From contig CAVOGJ010000015.1 in assembly GCA_963695405.1 (NCBI GenBank), positions 620,001 to 684,000 on the forward strand: a stretch of 64,000 bases of DNA. The letters are read 5' to 3'. The DNA is from CAVOGJ01 sp963695405. Its GTDB lineage: Bacteria; Planctomycetota; Planctomycetia; Pirellulales; Pirellulaceae. The notes beneath the pieces are model-generated. The model worked only from the letters and a program-made list of their open reading frames with translations, was not told where the DNA came from and made no database searches. A program made the translations under genes and the position numbers. Shown here piece after piece: positions 9,386-19,418 of this stretch (position 1 is the first letter of the stretch; each line of letters starts with the position of its first letter).

Positions 9386-10098
9386 ATGCCGCTGTTGGGA
9401 GTCAACATTGATCACGTGGCCACGTTACGTGAAGCCCGCAAGACCTACGAGCCCGACCCTGTCTGGGCGGCCGCCCTCGCCGAATTGGGCGGTGCCGACA
9501 GTATCACCATTCACCTTCGCGAGGACCGCCGCCACATTCAGGAAAGAGATTCTGCGCGTATTGCGAGAAACCGTCCACATACCGTTGAATCTCGAGTTGG
9601 CGACAGATAACGACGTGCTGCGAATTGCCTGCGAGGTCCTTCCTGAACAGGCGACCATCGTGCCTGAACGACGTGAGGAGGTGACCACGGAGGGAGGTCT
9701 GGATGTGGTTGCAAATTACGATGCGATCCACGCCGCCATCTCGAAACTTCGAACGGCTGGTATCCAGGTAAGTTTGTTCCTCGATCCCGAGATGGGGCAA
9801 CTGGAGACAGCGGCCAAGTTCAGGAGCGCAAGCCGTCGAGTTGCATACAGGTGCCTACGCCTTGGCTTCGAGCACGGCCCGCGTCGCTGAACTTGTGCGA
9901 CTGACGGAAGCCGGAAAAGTGATTCGCGAATTGGGGATGGGACTCCACGCGGGACACGGACTCAACTATCACAATGTGCGGCCGGTTGTACACATTCCCG
10001 AGATGCTTGAGTTGAATATCGGCCATAGTATCGTGTCTCGAGCCGTTCTCGTCGGCATGCAGTCCGCCGTACGGGAAATGAAGATGCTCCTTTCATAA
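9386..10098 (+). CDS. pdxJ: Pyridoxine 5'-phosphate synthase, two frameshifts
   Basis: PdxJ makes pyridoxine 5'-phosphate from 3-amino-2-oxopropyl phosphate and deoxyxylulose phosphate. Three consecutive frames encode consecutive parts of one protein: MPLLGVNIDHVATLREARKT through HLREDRRHIQERD; ILRVLRETVHIPLNLEL through VSLFLDPEM; and VELHTGAYA through LHAGHGLNY, NIGHSI and VSRA. Single-base shifts lie near 9555 and 9823. Reassembled, the length (about 237 aa) matches the family and the conserved residues are intact, so sequencing indels are more likely than decay. It belongs to the operon, 3 bp after mptG. Confidence 0.85.
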
Positions 10099-10234
10099 CC
10101 GCGTGACGGCCTCGTCCTAGTGGGCGAGACGATCACCCATGTTTTCACTATGGCAACCGGCGTATGATACGAAAGTTCGCCTCGCGGGGCTGATAATCGA
10201 CATTCGGGTCGCAGTTGAGCATTGGAGATTCTGC

Positions 10235-11122
10235 ATGGAACGACGAGGATCAGCGTTCGCGGGCTTGGCGGTGGCCATCACGACGCCATTCAAGGATGAC
10301 CAACTCGATCTGAAGCGGTTGCATGAGCAAATCGAGTTTCAAATTGCCGCAGGTACCGCTTGTCTGGTACCGGTGGGAACTACCGGCGAATCACCCACGC
10401 TCAGCCACGCGGAGCACGAGCGCGTCATTTCCGAGGTGGTCCAAGCGGTGGCCGGGCGGGTGAAAGTCATGGCCGGAACCGGATCGAACAGTACGGCCGA
10501 GGCGTTGCGGCTGACCAAATGGGCGGAAAAGGAAGGGTGCGACGCGGCGCTCCTGGTGGCGCCCTACTACAACAAGCCGACTCAACGTGGATTCTACGAG
10601 CACTACAAAGCAGTTTCGCAAGCCGTCAGTCTATCGCTCTGCATTTACAATATCCCCGGCCGCACCGGCAAGAATGTCGAGCCGTCGACCATTGCTCAGC
10701 TATCCGAATTCGAGAACATTCAAATCGTCAAAGAGGCCACCGGCTCGCTCGACCAGGCCTCGGAAATCCTCGCGACAACGGATTTGACGGTGCTAAGTGG
10801 GGACGACAGCCTGACGCTCCCTCTGCTATCCATCGGCGGAGAGGGCGTGATTTCGGTTGTCGGAAATGTGGTGCCGCGGGACATGATCGCCATGGTGCAT
10901 GCCTACCGCGAGGGACGACTGCAGGAAGCGATCGACTGGCATGCTAAGTTGTTTCCTCTCTGCCGCGACATGCTGGGTCTGTCGACGAATCCGATCCCGA
11001 TCAAGGCCGCGATGAAATTGCTGGGCCGTGATACGGGCGAGTTGCGGCTGCCCATGACGCCGCTCACTCGGAACGAAGAGAAGCAACTCCGTCAGACACT
11101 CATTGATTACGGGCTGCTGTAA
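10235..11122 (+). CDS. dapA: 4-hydroxy-tetrahydrodipicolinate synthase
   Basis: 295 aa with start at 10235; the open frame reaches 10139, but family similarity begins at SAFAGLAVAITTPF. It condenses pyruvate with aspartate semialdehyde in lysine/diaminopimelate synthesis. Visible: GTTGESPTL, YYNKPTQRGFYEHY with the catalytic Tyr, YNIPGRTG with the substrate Arg region, and the Schiff-base Lys in IVKEATGS. It lies 136 bp after pdxJ and may have its own promoter. Length and motifs are normal. Confidence 0.92.
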   Translation: MERRGSAFAGLAVAITTPFKDDQLDLKRLHEQIEFQIAAGTACLVPVGTTGESPTLSHAEHERVISEVVQAVAGRVKVMAGTGSNSTAEALRLTKWAEKEGCDAALLVAPYYNKPTQRGFYEHYKAVSQAVSLSLCIYNIPGRTGKNVEPSTIAQLSEFENIQIVKEATGSLDQASEILATTDLTVLSGDDSLTLPLLSIGGEGVISVVGNVVPRDMIAMVHAYREGRLQEAIDWHAKLFPLCRDMLGLSTNPIPIKAAMKLLGRDTGELRLPMTPLTRNEEKQLRQTLIDYGLL

Positions 11123-11243
11123 CGCCGTATGCCGGACGAGGCCTCCCAGGCGTCGACTGGACGATGATCACGTCCTGGCGAGCGGGACGAAATAACTAAC
11201 GGCCACCGCCGCATCCGCCGGGGCCGCAGGCCAGAAGATCCGT

Positions 11244-12485
11244 ATGTCAGACGCCCTTCATGTTCTCGTCTTGTTCGAGTATGCCACGTTGAACGGCGGG
11301 GAGAATTCACTTCTGTCGATGGTTCCCACGCTCAAGGCAAAGGGTGTGCATCTGACCGCACTGGCCCCGACGGCAGGTCCGCTGGCGGGCGCGTTGGCCG
11401 CGCTGAACATTCCGACACGACCCTGGCTGTTGGATGGACAGACAAACAGACTTCCCCAAGAGACGTTAGCTTGGCGACAGCGAATATCAGAGGTCCTGGC
11501 CGAGCGGAGGCCGGATATCGTACATGCCAATAGTGTGTCGATCAGCCGCCGACTGGGCCCGGTCGCCCGAGCGCTTGCGATTCCTTCGTTAGGTCACTTG
11601 CGTGACATCGTTGGACTCAGCCACCAGGCACGTGACGATGTGCAGTGCCTTGACCGTATTCTCGCCGTCTCACAGGCCACGAGGGCGTGGCATGTGTCCC
11701 GAGGAATGACTAACAGGCGACTCAAGGTACTCTATAACGGCGTTGACTTGCGTGTGTTTCATCCACGGCAGCCAACCGGCGAGCTACAGCGAGCGCTCGG
11801 TATTCCAGAAACGTCGCGCCTGATTGGCTGCGTGGGCCAGTTGGGAATGCGAAAGGGAACGGACATTGTGCTTGGCAGTGCCCGCCTGTTGGCCCGGGAA
11901 TTTCCGGACGTTCATTGGATCATCGTCGGTGAACGCCACTCCGCAAAACGCGAGGCCATTGAGTTTTGCGAACAGCTGACGAGGCTGGCGACCTCATCGC
12001 CGCTCGTCGGACGTGTACACTTCCTGGGTCGCCGACAGGACATGCCGGCCGTTTTCTCTCAGTTGACGATGCTGGTTCACGCGGCCAGGCAGGAACCACT
12101 CGGTCGCGTGTTACTCGAGGCGGCGGCCACTGCACTGCCAGTCGTTGCAACCAGCGTAGGTGGTACGAGCGAGATCTTCCGACCCGTGCCGTCCAGGTCA
12201 TTCGACAAGGTGGCTGCCCCGCGCAACGCACAAGACTTGTGTAAAAGAACGGGCCGTAGGGAGTTTCCTGCCAGATCCGCCCTTCTCGTTCCCTCAGATG
12301 ACGTCCAGGCTACGGCCGTCGCCTGTCGCCGAATTCTTGTCGATTCCTCGCTGGCTGCCGAGTTGGGGCGTGTGGCGAGAAACCGAGTTGCCGGGCGGTT
12401 TGATGTTGCGAAAAGAGCATGCGAGCTGTTCGCACACTACCGGCGGGTCGTGCATGATGCGTCCACGCATCGTCACGGGGGATAA
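11244..12485 (+). CDS. Glycosyltransferase, GT4-like
   Basis: 413 aa GT-B fold transferase. The N-terminal half has FEYATLNGGENSL, a donor-side glycine loop. The C-terminal half has the GT4 signature EPLGRVLLEAAATALPVVAT (E-x7-E motif contacting the nucleotide sugar) followed by GGTSEIF. It transfers a sugar from a nucleotide or phosphate donor to an unknown acceptor, probably in surface polysaccharide synthesis. It starts 122 bp after dapA on the same strand. The stretch RSFDKVAAPRNAQDLCKRTG near residues 315-335 is less typical and may be a local insertion. Confidence 0.82.
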   Translation: MSDALHVLVLFEYATLNGGENSLLSMVPTLKAKGVHLTALAPTAGPLAGALAALNIPTRPWLLDGQTNRLPQETLAWRQRISEVLAERRPDIVHANSVSISRRLGPVARALAIPSLGHLRDIVGLSHQARDDVQCLDRILAVSQATRAWHVSRGMTNRRLKVLYNGVDLRVFHPRQPTGELQRALGIPETSRLIGCVGQLGMRKGTDIVLGSARLLAREFPDVHWIIVGERHSAKREAIEFCEQLTRLATSSPLVGRVHFLGRRQDMPAVFSQLTMLVHAARQEPLGRVLLEAAATALPVVATSVGGTSEIFRPVPSRSFDKVAAPRNAQDLCKRTGRREFPARSALLVPSDDVQATAVACRRILVDSSLAAELGRVARNRVAGRFDVAKRACELFAHYRRVVHDASTHRHGG

Positions 12486-12648
12486 CCATCGTTCATTTCG
12501 CGGTTTCTCGAGGCCTTGAAATTACGTGAGCTACGTTTGGATATCTCTCGTGAAACAAGCGTTTTTCCCTGTTTCTCGAGCGACAAACCTGTCAGTGTTA
12601 TCTGACCACAATCTCACCACTCTCCGCAAACTGCCGCCGCTCTTAGGA

Positions 12649-12990
12649 ATGATGATGAACGTCCAGGAACTCACACAGTTAATTGAGGAGCGACATGATG
12701 GGCAGGACCCGTCGGAGATCGCGCGGCTGTGTCTTGTCTTGCTTAACTCGGTCGACAACCTCGAAACCTTGCGGGACGAGGCGCGACTACGAGAGGCTTG
12801 CCGGTCCGCTTCTTTACGCCTGCAAGTCTCGACCGATCAACACGCGGCCATGACGCAGGAGCTGGAAGAACTGGCTTCCTCGGATCCGAGGGCGTTCCAG
12901 TCAGAGCAGATCTGGGTTCTCGTGCGAGCAATCAAGGTGCAGAGCCAGATCCTGCAGATGTACCTGGGTGGTTCGCCTCTCGACGTCTAA
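12649..12990 (+). CDS. Hypothetical helical protein
   Basis: About 113 aa from ATG 12649 (12655 also possible); the open frame extends to 12526 but that part looks untranslated. The sequence is rich in Leu, Glu, Arg and Gln with heptad-like spacing (ELTQLIEERH, RDEARLREACRSASLRLQ), suggesting two or three helices or a short coiled coil. No recognisable family. It lies 160 bp after the glycosyltransferase and converges with mgtE. Confidence 0.45.
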   Translation: MMMNVQELTQLIEERHDGQDPSEIARLCLVLLNSVDNLETLRDEARLREACRSASLRLQVSTDQHAAMTQELEELASSDPRAFQSEQIWVLVRAIKVQSQILQMYLGGSPLDV

Positions 12991-13060
12991 CGACATGCCG
13001 AGCGAACTCAAGGCTGGATGAGTCTGGCAAGCATGCTGATGGGTTCGGGACGTGCTGCTC

Positions 13061-14443
13061 TCACGGCACGGCTGCATCCAACGGCTGTGACAGCAGCAGC
13101 CATGCGACGCTCATGTAGATCACGATACCGACGATATCGACGATGCCGGCAACAAAGGGATTACTCATCAACGCCGGGTCCAGTCCTATTCGTTGAAAGA
13201 CGAGTGGCAACATCGATCCGCAGAGACTGCCGCAGAGGACCACAGAGATCACCGTAATCGGCAGCACCCACATCGATGAGAGAGTCCGTGCCTCGATCGA
13301 CAGTCCGTAACCGGCGATCAGCCCACAGATCGCCAGGAAGGTGCCCAATAGCAGGCCCATGATAAGTTCCCGACGCAGGACTTGGGCCCAGTCGCTGATC
13401 TTGATGTTTTCGGAATTCAGCGCGGTGATGACGAGCGTGGCCGATTGGTTGCCCGCATTTCCGCCGCTGGAAATCACCAAAGGGACGAACCACATGAGCC
13501 ACGTCCAGCGTTCTAAATCCGCATCGTAGTATTCCAAGACACAAGCGGTGAGGATGGCGGCTAGGAACAGCACGAACAGCCAGATGCCGCGCTTCCAAAC
13601 CATCGTGAGTATGCCGGTGTCAAGGTAACTGGCTTCGAGCGGTTCCACCGCGGCGCTGCGATACGCATCCTCGGTGGCTTCCTCACGGACGACATCAATA
13701 ATATCGTCGTAAGTGATGATGCCGAGCATTTTGCGTTCGACGTCAACAACAGGAATGGCCAGCAGGTCATACCTGGCAACCTTCTGCGCTACTTCTTCCT
13801 GATCGTCATCCACTTCTGCCGTAACGAGTCCCGTTTCCATGATGTCGACGAGCAGCGTATCCGGTTTTCGTAGCGAAGAGAGCAATCGCCGAGCCGAAAC
13901 GAGTCCCCGCAAGTGGTTCTGGTCGTTGACCACGAACAGATAATAGATCGTCTCCAGCTCGTCCGATTCACGTTGCAGATGATCCAGTGCCTGCCGCACT
14001 GTCCAAGTATCGGATAGCATCGCCACATCCGTGGTCATGACGGCGCCCGCGGTTCCCTCCGGATAGGATCGCAGGTGCAGGATATCGCGACGTTCTTCTG
14101 TCGGCAGCAGAGGCATCAGCTCTTCGACGACCTCATGCTCCACTTGGTGCAGCAGATCGACTCGATCGTCAGGCGAAAGTTCCGAGACCAGCTGAGCCAT
14201 CTCGTCACGGGGCAGCGTCTCGATCATTTCAACTTGCATGCTCTCGTCGAAATAGCCAAAGATGGCGACACGTGTCGGTTCGTTGGTGTGACTGAGAACC
14301 ATCCACGCCTCGGCAGCGGACAGACCCTCCATGAAATCCGCCGTTCGGGCCGGATGCAGTGCCGAGCAAAATTCTTCCAACTCCCGCACGTGTTCGTGCT
14401 GGATCATTTCCCGCAATTCGGGCAGATAGAGAGGATTTACCAT
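13061..14443 (-). CDS. mgtE: Magnesium transporter MgtE
   Basis: 460 aa with the full MgtE order. The N-terminal superhelical domain is at residues 1-130 (SALHPARTADF, LPRDEMAQLVSELSPDD). Two CBS domains follow at about 135-255 (RSYPEGTAGAVMTTD, RLLSSLRKPDTL, VVDVERKMLGIITYDDI). Five predicted membrane segments span about 280-455, including PLVISSGGNAGNQSATLV, where the conserved pore region lies. It forms a homodimeric inner-membrane Mg2+ channel gated by Mg2+ binding to the CBS and N domains. Length is normal and no frameshift is seen. Confidence 0.93.
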   Translation of the reverse strand: MVNPLYLPELREMIQHEHVRELEEFCSALHPARTADFMEGLSAAEAWMVLSHTNEPTRVAIFGYFDESMQVEMIETLPRDEMAQLVSELSPDDRVDLLHQVEHEVVEELMPLLPTEERRDILHLRSYPEGTAGAVMTTDVAMLSDTWTVRQALDHLQRESDELETIYYLFVVNDQNHLRGLVSARRLLSSLRKPDTLLVDIMETGLVTAEVDDDQEEVAQKVARYDLLAIPVVDVERKMLGIITYDDIIDVVREEATEDAYRSAAVEPLEASYLDTGILTMVWKRGIWLFVLFLAAILTACVLEYYDADLERWTWLMWFVPLVISSGGNAGNQSATLVITALNSENIKISDWAQVLRRELIMGLLLGTFLAICGLIAGYGLSIEARTLSSMWVLPITVISVVLCGSLCGSMLPLVFQRIGLDPALMSNPFVAGIVDIVGIVIYMSVAWLLLSQPLDAAVP

Positions 14444-14584
14444 GGTGCGTACCTTCCACGAGGCGCGGGCTGATGCTTAGCGGGCTTATGGGTCGCAAGA
14501 GAGCGTCGGTGCTGATTGTACTTCAGCAAGCGTGGCAAGCCGAGCCTACGACGGAAGACGCCCGCCCGAGAGTCGAGTACAAAC

Positions 14585-15676
14585 TCAAAGATCCATTTCT
14601 CGCGGCGGCGTCTGAACTTCGATCGAGATCGACTCTTCACGGCTGTCACGATAGATTTTCAGGGCGTGACGGGAGCCGATTTCCTTTCGCTCAACGATGC
14701 CTTGCAAGTCGCGACGGTCTCGCACTCGGGTCCCAGCGAATTCGAGGATCACATCATCCACGCGCAAGCCCGCTTCATCGGCAGCGGTATTCGGCGTCAC
14801 CTTGGTCACAATGACACCGGCCACAGGTGGCAGTCCCTTGGCAGCTGCTTCCCTAGGCAATAATTCTCCGATGCCAATACCGAGGTAGCCCCGCGTGACC
14901 TTGCCCTGGGATGCGAGTTGATTCACAACCCAGCGGGCGTTATTGATCGGGATGGCAAAACCAATGCCTTGATATCCGCCGCTGCTGCTGGCAATGGCCG
15001 TGTTCAAACCAATCACCTCGCCTCCCAGGTTGACGAGCGGGCCACCCGAATTTCCAGGATTGATCGCCGCATCTGTCTGCAGCAATTTGCCCCGGCCGAT
15101 CTTCTCAAGCGTGCGATTCTTGCCGCTGATAATGCCGGCACTAACGGTCGCTTCTAGTTCGAACGGACTTCCAATGGCGACCACCCAGTCGCCAATTTCC
15201 AATTTGTCGGAATCCCCGAGTTCCGCCACCGTCAGTTCGGCCGGGTCCTTGATTCGCAGAATGGCCACGTCACTCAATGGATCGCGGCGCAGGTCAAAGG
15301 TGGCAAATTCCTGCCCGTCGGCGGTCCGCACAACGACGTCATCCGCGCCTTCCAGGACATGACTATTCGTGAGCACCACGCCCGACTTGTGGATGATCAC
15401 TCCAGATCCAATACTGCCCTCCTCGGGGACAAGTCGCTCGTAGATGCGACCATTCTGGACATACTGCTGGTAGCGGTTGATTTTGGTGACCACCGTCACC
15501 ACAGCGGGCGCAACCCGTTTGGCAGCAAAACGAAAGGCACGCGACAATAACTGTGCCTGCTCGGCACCCGCGCCGAGGACCTCCTCCGCGACTGCGGGGC
15601 GACCGGTCGCCAGCAATCCTAACAGCAGCCACATGACGTGTGCTGGTCCCGCATTTCGTCGTGTCCATCGTCCCAT
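14585..15676 (-). CDS. DegP/HtrA-like secreted serine protease with one PDZ domain
   Basis: 363 aa from ATG 15676, chosen for the GGAGAG about 6 nt upstream; Met at 15703 is an alternative. A signal peptide (MGRWTRR, then WLLLGLLATGRPAVA) precedes a trypsin-like domain with the triad His106 (LTNSHVLEG), Asp136 (DVAILRIK) and Ser210 (NPGNSGGPL). One C-terminal PDZ domain (GYLGIGIG, AGVIVTKV, AGLRVDDVILEFAG) should bind substrate tails. It probably acts in protein quality control outside the cytoplasm. The single PDZ resembles DegS/HhoA types more than two-PDZ DegP. Confidence 0.9.
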   Translation of the reverse strand: MGRWTRRNAGPAHVMWLLLGLLATGRPAVAEEVLGAGAEQAQLLSRAFRFAAKRVAPAVVTVVTKINRYQQYVQNGRIYERLVPEEGSIGSGVIIHKSGVVLTNSHVLEGADDVVVRTADGQEFATFDLRRDPLSDVAILRIKDPAELTVAELGDSDKLEIGDWVVAIGSPFELEATVSAGIISGKNRTLEKIGRGKLLQTDAAINPGNSGGPLVNLGGEVIGLNTAIASSSGGYQGIGFAIPINNARWVVNQLASQGKVTRGYLGIGIGELLPREAAAKGLPPVAGVIVTKVTPNTAADEAGLRVDDVILEFAGTRVRDRRDLQGIVERKEIGSRHALKIYRDSREESISIEVQTPPREMDL

Positions 15677-16076
15677 GGCTTCTCTCCGGTTTTGCACCTG
15701 CATCGACCTTCGGTCGGCATCGCGTCTCGTCTAGTTCTCTATCCATTGTAAAGTCCCGCAGAAATTGCACCAACGGTCCGCAAAATACGGGTTGCAGCGT
15801 TTGCGGCACACACACATTTCGACGCGGCGGCACGGACCACCACACCGGAGACGTTGCCCAAGCTGCAGAATTGACATGTGCCAGGGCCGTATTTAGATTG
15901 AAGGTCTGGCTGAACTTGATCAGCCGTTTTCCCGCGCGATGGGGACCTCGTTGTTCAGGACAGCATGCGGGAACCGAATACTGTCCCGGCCAACTAACGA
16001 CAAGCCATGGCACCGGCCCAATCAACCCGCACGACCACAGGCTCACTGCCGTGGTCGCCGAGACGTGAGGTTTGCG
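15677..16076 (+). other. Intergenic region between protease and rnc
   Basis: 400 bp separating the divergently transcribed protease and rnc. Short open frames run through it but none has recognisable similarity or a good ribosome site. It presumably holds promoters for both genes; no convincing -35/-10 pair was picked out by eye. Confidence 0.5.
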
Positions 16077-16810
16077 ATGGCCATGCTGCCGCCTTCGTCA
16101 TTCGACGCTGAACGCGAAGAAATGCTACGACGCTGCGAAGAGCGGATTGACTATCAATTTCAGGATCGCGAACTGCTGTTGGCGGCACTGACGCATGCCT
16201 CGGCGCCAAAACGCGACTGCATTCGAACGAGCGAATGGAGTTTCTAGGGGACGCAATCTTGGGTCTCGTCGTCTGCGAAGTCCTCTATCATAACTACCCT
16301 CGGCTGTTGGAAGGGGAGCTCACACGGATTAAGTCGGTCATCGTCAGCCGAGCCACTTGTGCGAGCATCAGCCGTGAATTGCAGCTGGAGGAATTCCTCG
16401 TCCTTGGCAAGGGTATGACGACGAGCGCGGTGATCCCGCGTTCGCTCCTTGCGGATGTCTTCGAATCGCTCGTGGCGGCGATTTATCTTGACGGTGGCAT
16501 GGAACCATCTGCCCGGTTTATCGTGGCCCATGTCGGCCCGAAGATTTCTCCGGTCGCCTTGGGTGACGCCGGTGAGAACTATAAATCAGAGTTGCAACAG
16601 TTGGCACAGCGCGATTTCGCTCGCACGCCCACGTATTATCTCGTAAATGAAAGTGGGCCGGATCATAACAAGTCCTTTCAGGTCGCTGCTCGCATTGGCG
16701 ATCGCACCTATAATGCCGCCTGGGGTCGCAGTAAGAAAGAAGCCGAACAGCAAGCGGCACGCATTGCGCTTGAGGAAATGGCGGAAGAGGATGACAACCC
16801 GCCAGCTTGA
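16077..16810 (+). CDS. rnc: Ribonuclease III, frameshifted
   Basis: RNase III cuts double-stranded RNA in rRNA and mRNA processing. The first frame from 16077 encodes DYQFQDRELLLAALTHAS and stops at 16247. The next frame supplies the catalytic signature NERMEFLGDAIL, then LLADVFESLVAAIYLDGG and a C-terminal dsRNA-binding domain (NYKSELQQLAQ, KSFQVAARIGD, SKKEAEQQAA). The junction is near 16215-16222, where SNERMEF reads through perfectly one base out of phase. Reassembled length (about 244 aa) is normal, so a sequencing indel is likely. Confidence 0.87.
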
Positions 16811-16904
16811 CTCTCGGCGTCGCCGCCTGGACCGTCGGTCGGCGGTCGCAAAGAGCTCGCCATTGAGCGGCCCACCTGTCGTCACCCGCGGCATCTCGTC
16901 GCGG

Positions 16905-18098
16905 CTAGGGCAAGATGTCTACCCAAACGAGACGATGATCGGAAGCGTTGACTGCCTTCCCACCCGGTTGGTGGGAAAGTGGCCAGTAGACGCCCGCATC
17001 CACGACCTGGATCGTCTTGCTTGGCAATACGTAGTCGATGCGGAGGTTACCCGTCGATTCGTCAGGAAAGTTCCCGGTATCCGCCGCTGGGTCACCTTTT
17101 TGCCGCGTATTGACGCCAGCGTCTTGCGTGGCCGCGACAACGGCCCCTTCACTCGAGGGAACGTTTTGCCGATGAACGTTCGGATGTTGTAACAACATTC
17201 GCATCGGCCGATCCGTACTGTCGCCATCATTTGGGTCGGCGTTCAGATCGCCCGCGATCACGAAACGAGCTTGGCTGTCCAGACCGCCGGTGCGGCCCTT
17301 ATCGTCGCAGATGTAGGCCGACTTCGTGGGCGTGATGTAGTCCGCCCAAAATCGAATTTCGTCATGGTTGCGGCGACCATTGCGATCTTCTGGACCATCA
17401 AATACCGGTGGCGTAGGGTGCGATGCCAAGAAATGAATGTCCCGAGATCGTATCCGAATGGGCACATCCCAGTGACTCTTCGAGGACAAACGGAAAACGG
17501 CCAATTGCGCGGGCGTGTAAAACGAGTCGCCAGCAGGCGTTCTCGTTGGCAGCAATCCACCCGGCATGTCCTTCCACAAGAACAACTGAAACGTCCGTAT
17601 CTTTTCCCTCTCGATGGGAAACTGCGAAAGAACGACCATCCCGTACTGACCGGGAAAATTTCCATACCCGTAGCAGTCGCCCGGGTCGCCAGTCTTGCCG
17701 TTGCCATCCAGGTCCATCCCCGACGGCAACCCCGTATTCACCGGGGCGGTATAGTATTCCGCAAAGGTGATGGGCGGCTGACCATTCTGCGACACACCCA
17801 AGTAATCTACCATGAGAGACTGAATGCTGGCATGTTCTGCGTCAAAGTCGACTTCGTTCAGCAGCAGGACATCCGGCCGCACACGTTGAACGATTTCTGC
17901 AATGTCCATGGCTTGTTGCGACTTGCCTGATTGCAACTCGCTGGTCAAAGCTCCGGCTGAACTCCGATTCAGGGCCACGTTGAACGTGGCGAAACGAACT
18001 GTGGGTTTGTCATCGCCACGAGTCGTTGCCAGCAGGCTCAAGCTCAAAACCGAAAAGAAGACGATGCTTCCACGTCTGACGAAATGCTTACGTTTCAT
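16905..18098 (-). CDS. Secreted endonuclease/exonuclease/phosphatase-family protein
   Basis: 397 aa from ATG 18098, chosen because a signal peptide starts there (MKRKHFVRRGS, then FFSVLSLSLLATTRG). The EEP fold shows VRFATFNVALNR at the N-terminus, LLNEVDF (metal-binding Glu), VIAGDLNADP (catalytic Asp/Asn) and ASDHRLVWVDI (catalytic Asp-His pair). Family members cleave phosphodiester or phosphate esters in nucleic acids, lipids or inositol phosphates; the substrate is unknown. Export suggests extracellular nuclease or phosphatase work. A possible Ca-binding loop, DLDGNGKTGDPGDC, lies near residue 150. Confidence 0.82.
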   Translation of the reverse strand: MKRKHFVRRGSIVFFSVLSLSLLATTRGDDKPTVRFATFNVALNRSSAGALTSELQSGKSQQAMDIAEIVQRVRPDVLLLNEVDFDAEHASIQSLMVDYLGVSQNGQPPITFAEYYTAPVNTGLPSGMDLDGNGKTGDPGDCYGYGNFPGQYGMVVLSQFPIEREKIRTFQLFLWKDMPGGLLPTRTPAGDSFYTPAQLAVFRLSSKSHWDVPIRIRSRDIHFLASHPTPPVFDGPEDRNGRRNHDEIRFWADYITPTKSAYICDDKGRTGGLDSQARFVIAGDLNADPNDGDSTDRPMRMLLQHPNVHRQNVPSSEGAVVAATQDAGVNTRQKGDPAADTGNFPDESTGNLRIDYVLPSKTIQVVDAGVYWPLSHQPGGKAVNASDHRLVWVDILP

Positions 18099-18419
18099 TA
18101 TTTGTCCAAAGGCACCGTGCGACTTGAGGGAGAAACGGAAACCGACTCTCGCATCTGATCTTGGCCGCAGGTTGCGGTATTCTGGCGTCGAACAACATGG
18201 TTGCTCCATCAGTCGCTCACCTCTGCGAGCGTTAGTGGATCATCGTCTTGATCGCGCCGAAATACCGTCGCGGGCGACGACGCACGACTGGTAGTAAGCT
18301 ATGCGACCGACCACTATATTAGCCCGCAGAGCGAGTACCGCGAGTACCGCCTCACTCGTTCTCGGTTCCGAGCTTTAATTTTGGGCGACGCTGGCTGCCA
18401 GCCTTGCGAAGAATTTCTG

Positions 18420-19400
18420 ATGCTGAACATGGAAGCATACCCTCCGATCGATCCGCAATCGCTGTTGGCTACTGAACGGCGAATTCACGGGTGTTCAGCG
18501 GTCCTGTTGCCGTTCCTGGCGAATGACCGAATCGACTGGGCGTCATTTGAGCGGCATCTGCAGCGGACCCGCGAGGCGGGCCTCGTCCCCGCCGTGAATA
18601 TGGATACGGGTTACGCCCATTTGATCGGTGAGGACACCCGTATCAAAGTGTTGAAACGCAGTCGTCAAATCATGGCTGGCGAATCGTTTATCGCGGGGGC
18701 GTTTGTCGGGGACGCAGCCGGAGCTCAGTTTGATGCGGACGCTTACCGGCGGCAAATCGACGAAATTCAATCATGTGGCGGTACGCCTATCGTTTTTCAG
18801 TCGTTTGGTCTGACACAGCAGCCCGATGCGGAGATTGTCCGCGCCTATCAGCAAATCGCAAATTTCTGTGATGCGTTTCTCGCCTTTGAACTAGGTTCGA
18901 TGTTTGCGCCTTTCGGTCGTATTTATTCGCTCGCCGTCTATGAACAACTGATGGCCTTACCCCAGTGCGTGGGAGCGAAACATTCCTCGCTGCGACGCGA
19001 CCTGGAATGGCAGCGGCTGGCCTTGCGCAACCGGGTGCGGCCCGATTTTCGCGTGTACACTGGCAACGATCTCGCGATTGACATGGTGATGTACGGTAGC
19101 GATTACCTGCTGGGGCTGAGCAGTTTTGCTCCGGATGCCTTCGCGAAACGGGATCGCGGTTGGTTCAATGGGGAGTCGTGGTTCTATGAGTTAAATGACC
19201 TCCTACAGTATCTCGGGTTCTTTGCTTTTCGCCCGCCGGTCCCGGCGTACAAGCACTCGGCGGCGATGTTCTTGCACGAGCGTGGTTGGCTGAAATCCGA
19301 TCGTACACACCCCCAAAGCCCGACGCGGCCAGCGTCGGACCGTGAAATCTTGAAGGACATCGTGCGTCGATTGGATGCGTGGCTTGGCAAGGGGAACTGA
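18420..19400 (+). CDS. DapA-like (dihydrodipicolinate synthase-fold) aldolase/lyase
   Basis: 326 aa from ATG 18420 (18429 also possible). It has the TIM-barrel layout of the DapA/N-acetylneuraminate lyase superfamily with the Schiff-base Lys in CVGAKHSSL. The GTTGE-type pyruvate-binding motif is replaced by NMDTGYAHL, so it does not look like a lysine-pathway enzyme; dapA itself is at 10.2 kb. The substrate is unknown. It is followed 18 bp later by an Old Yellow Enzyme homologue on the same strand, suggesting a two-gene catabolic operon. The C-terminal 40 residues extend past the usual family end. Confidence 0.72.
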   Translation: MLNMEAYPPIDPQSLLATERRIHGCSAVLLPFLANDRIDWASFERHLQRTREAGLVPAVNMDTGYAHLIGEDTRIKVLKRSRQIMAGESFIAGAFVGDAAGAQFDADAYRRQIDEIQSCGGTPIVFQSFGLTQQPDAEIVRAYQQIANFCDAFLAFELGSMFAPFGRIYSLAVYEQLMALPQCVGAKHSSLRRDLEWQRLALRNRVRPDFRVYTGNDLAIDMVMYGSDYLLGLSSFAPDAFAKRDRGWFNGESWFYELNDLLQYLGFFAFRPPVPAYKHSAAMFLHERGWLKSDRTHPQSPTRPASDREILKDIVRRLDAWLGKGN

Positions 19401-19418
19401 CCGTTGACTTTTCCGAAA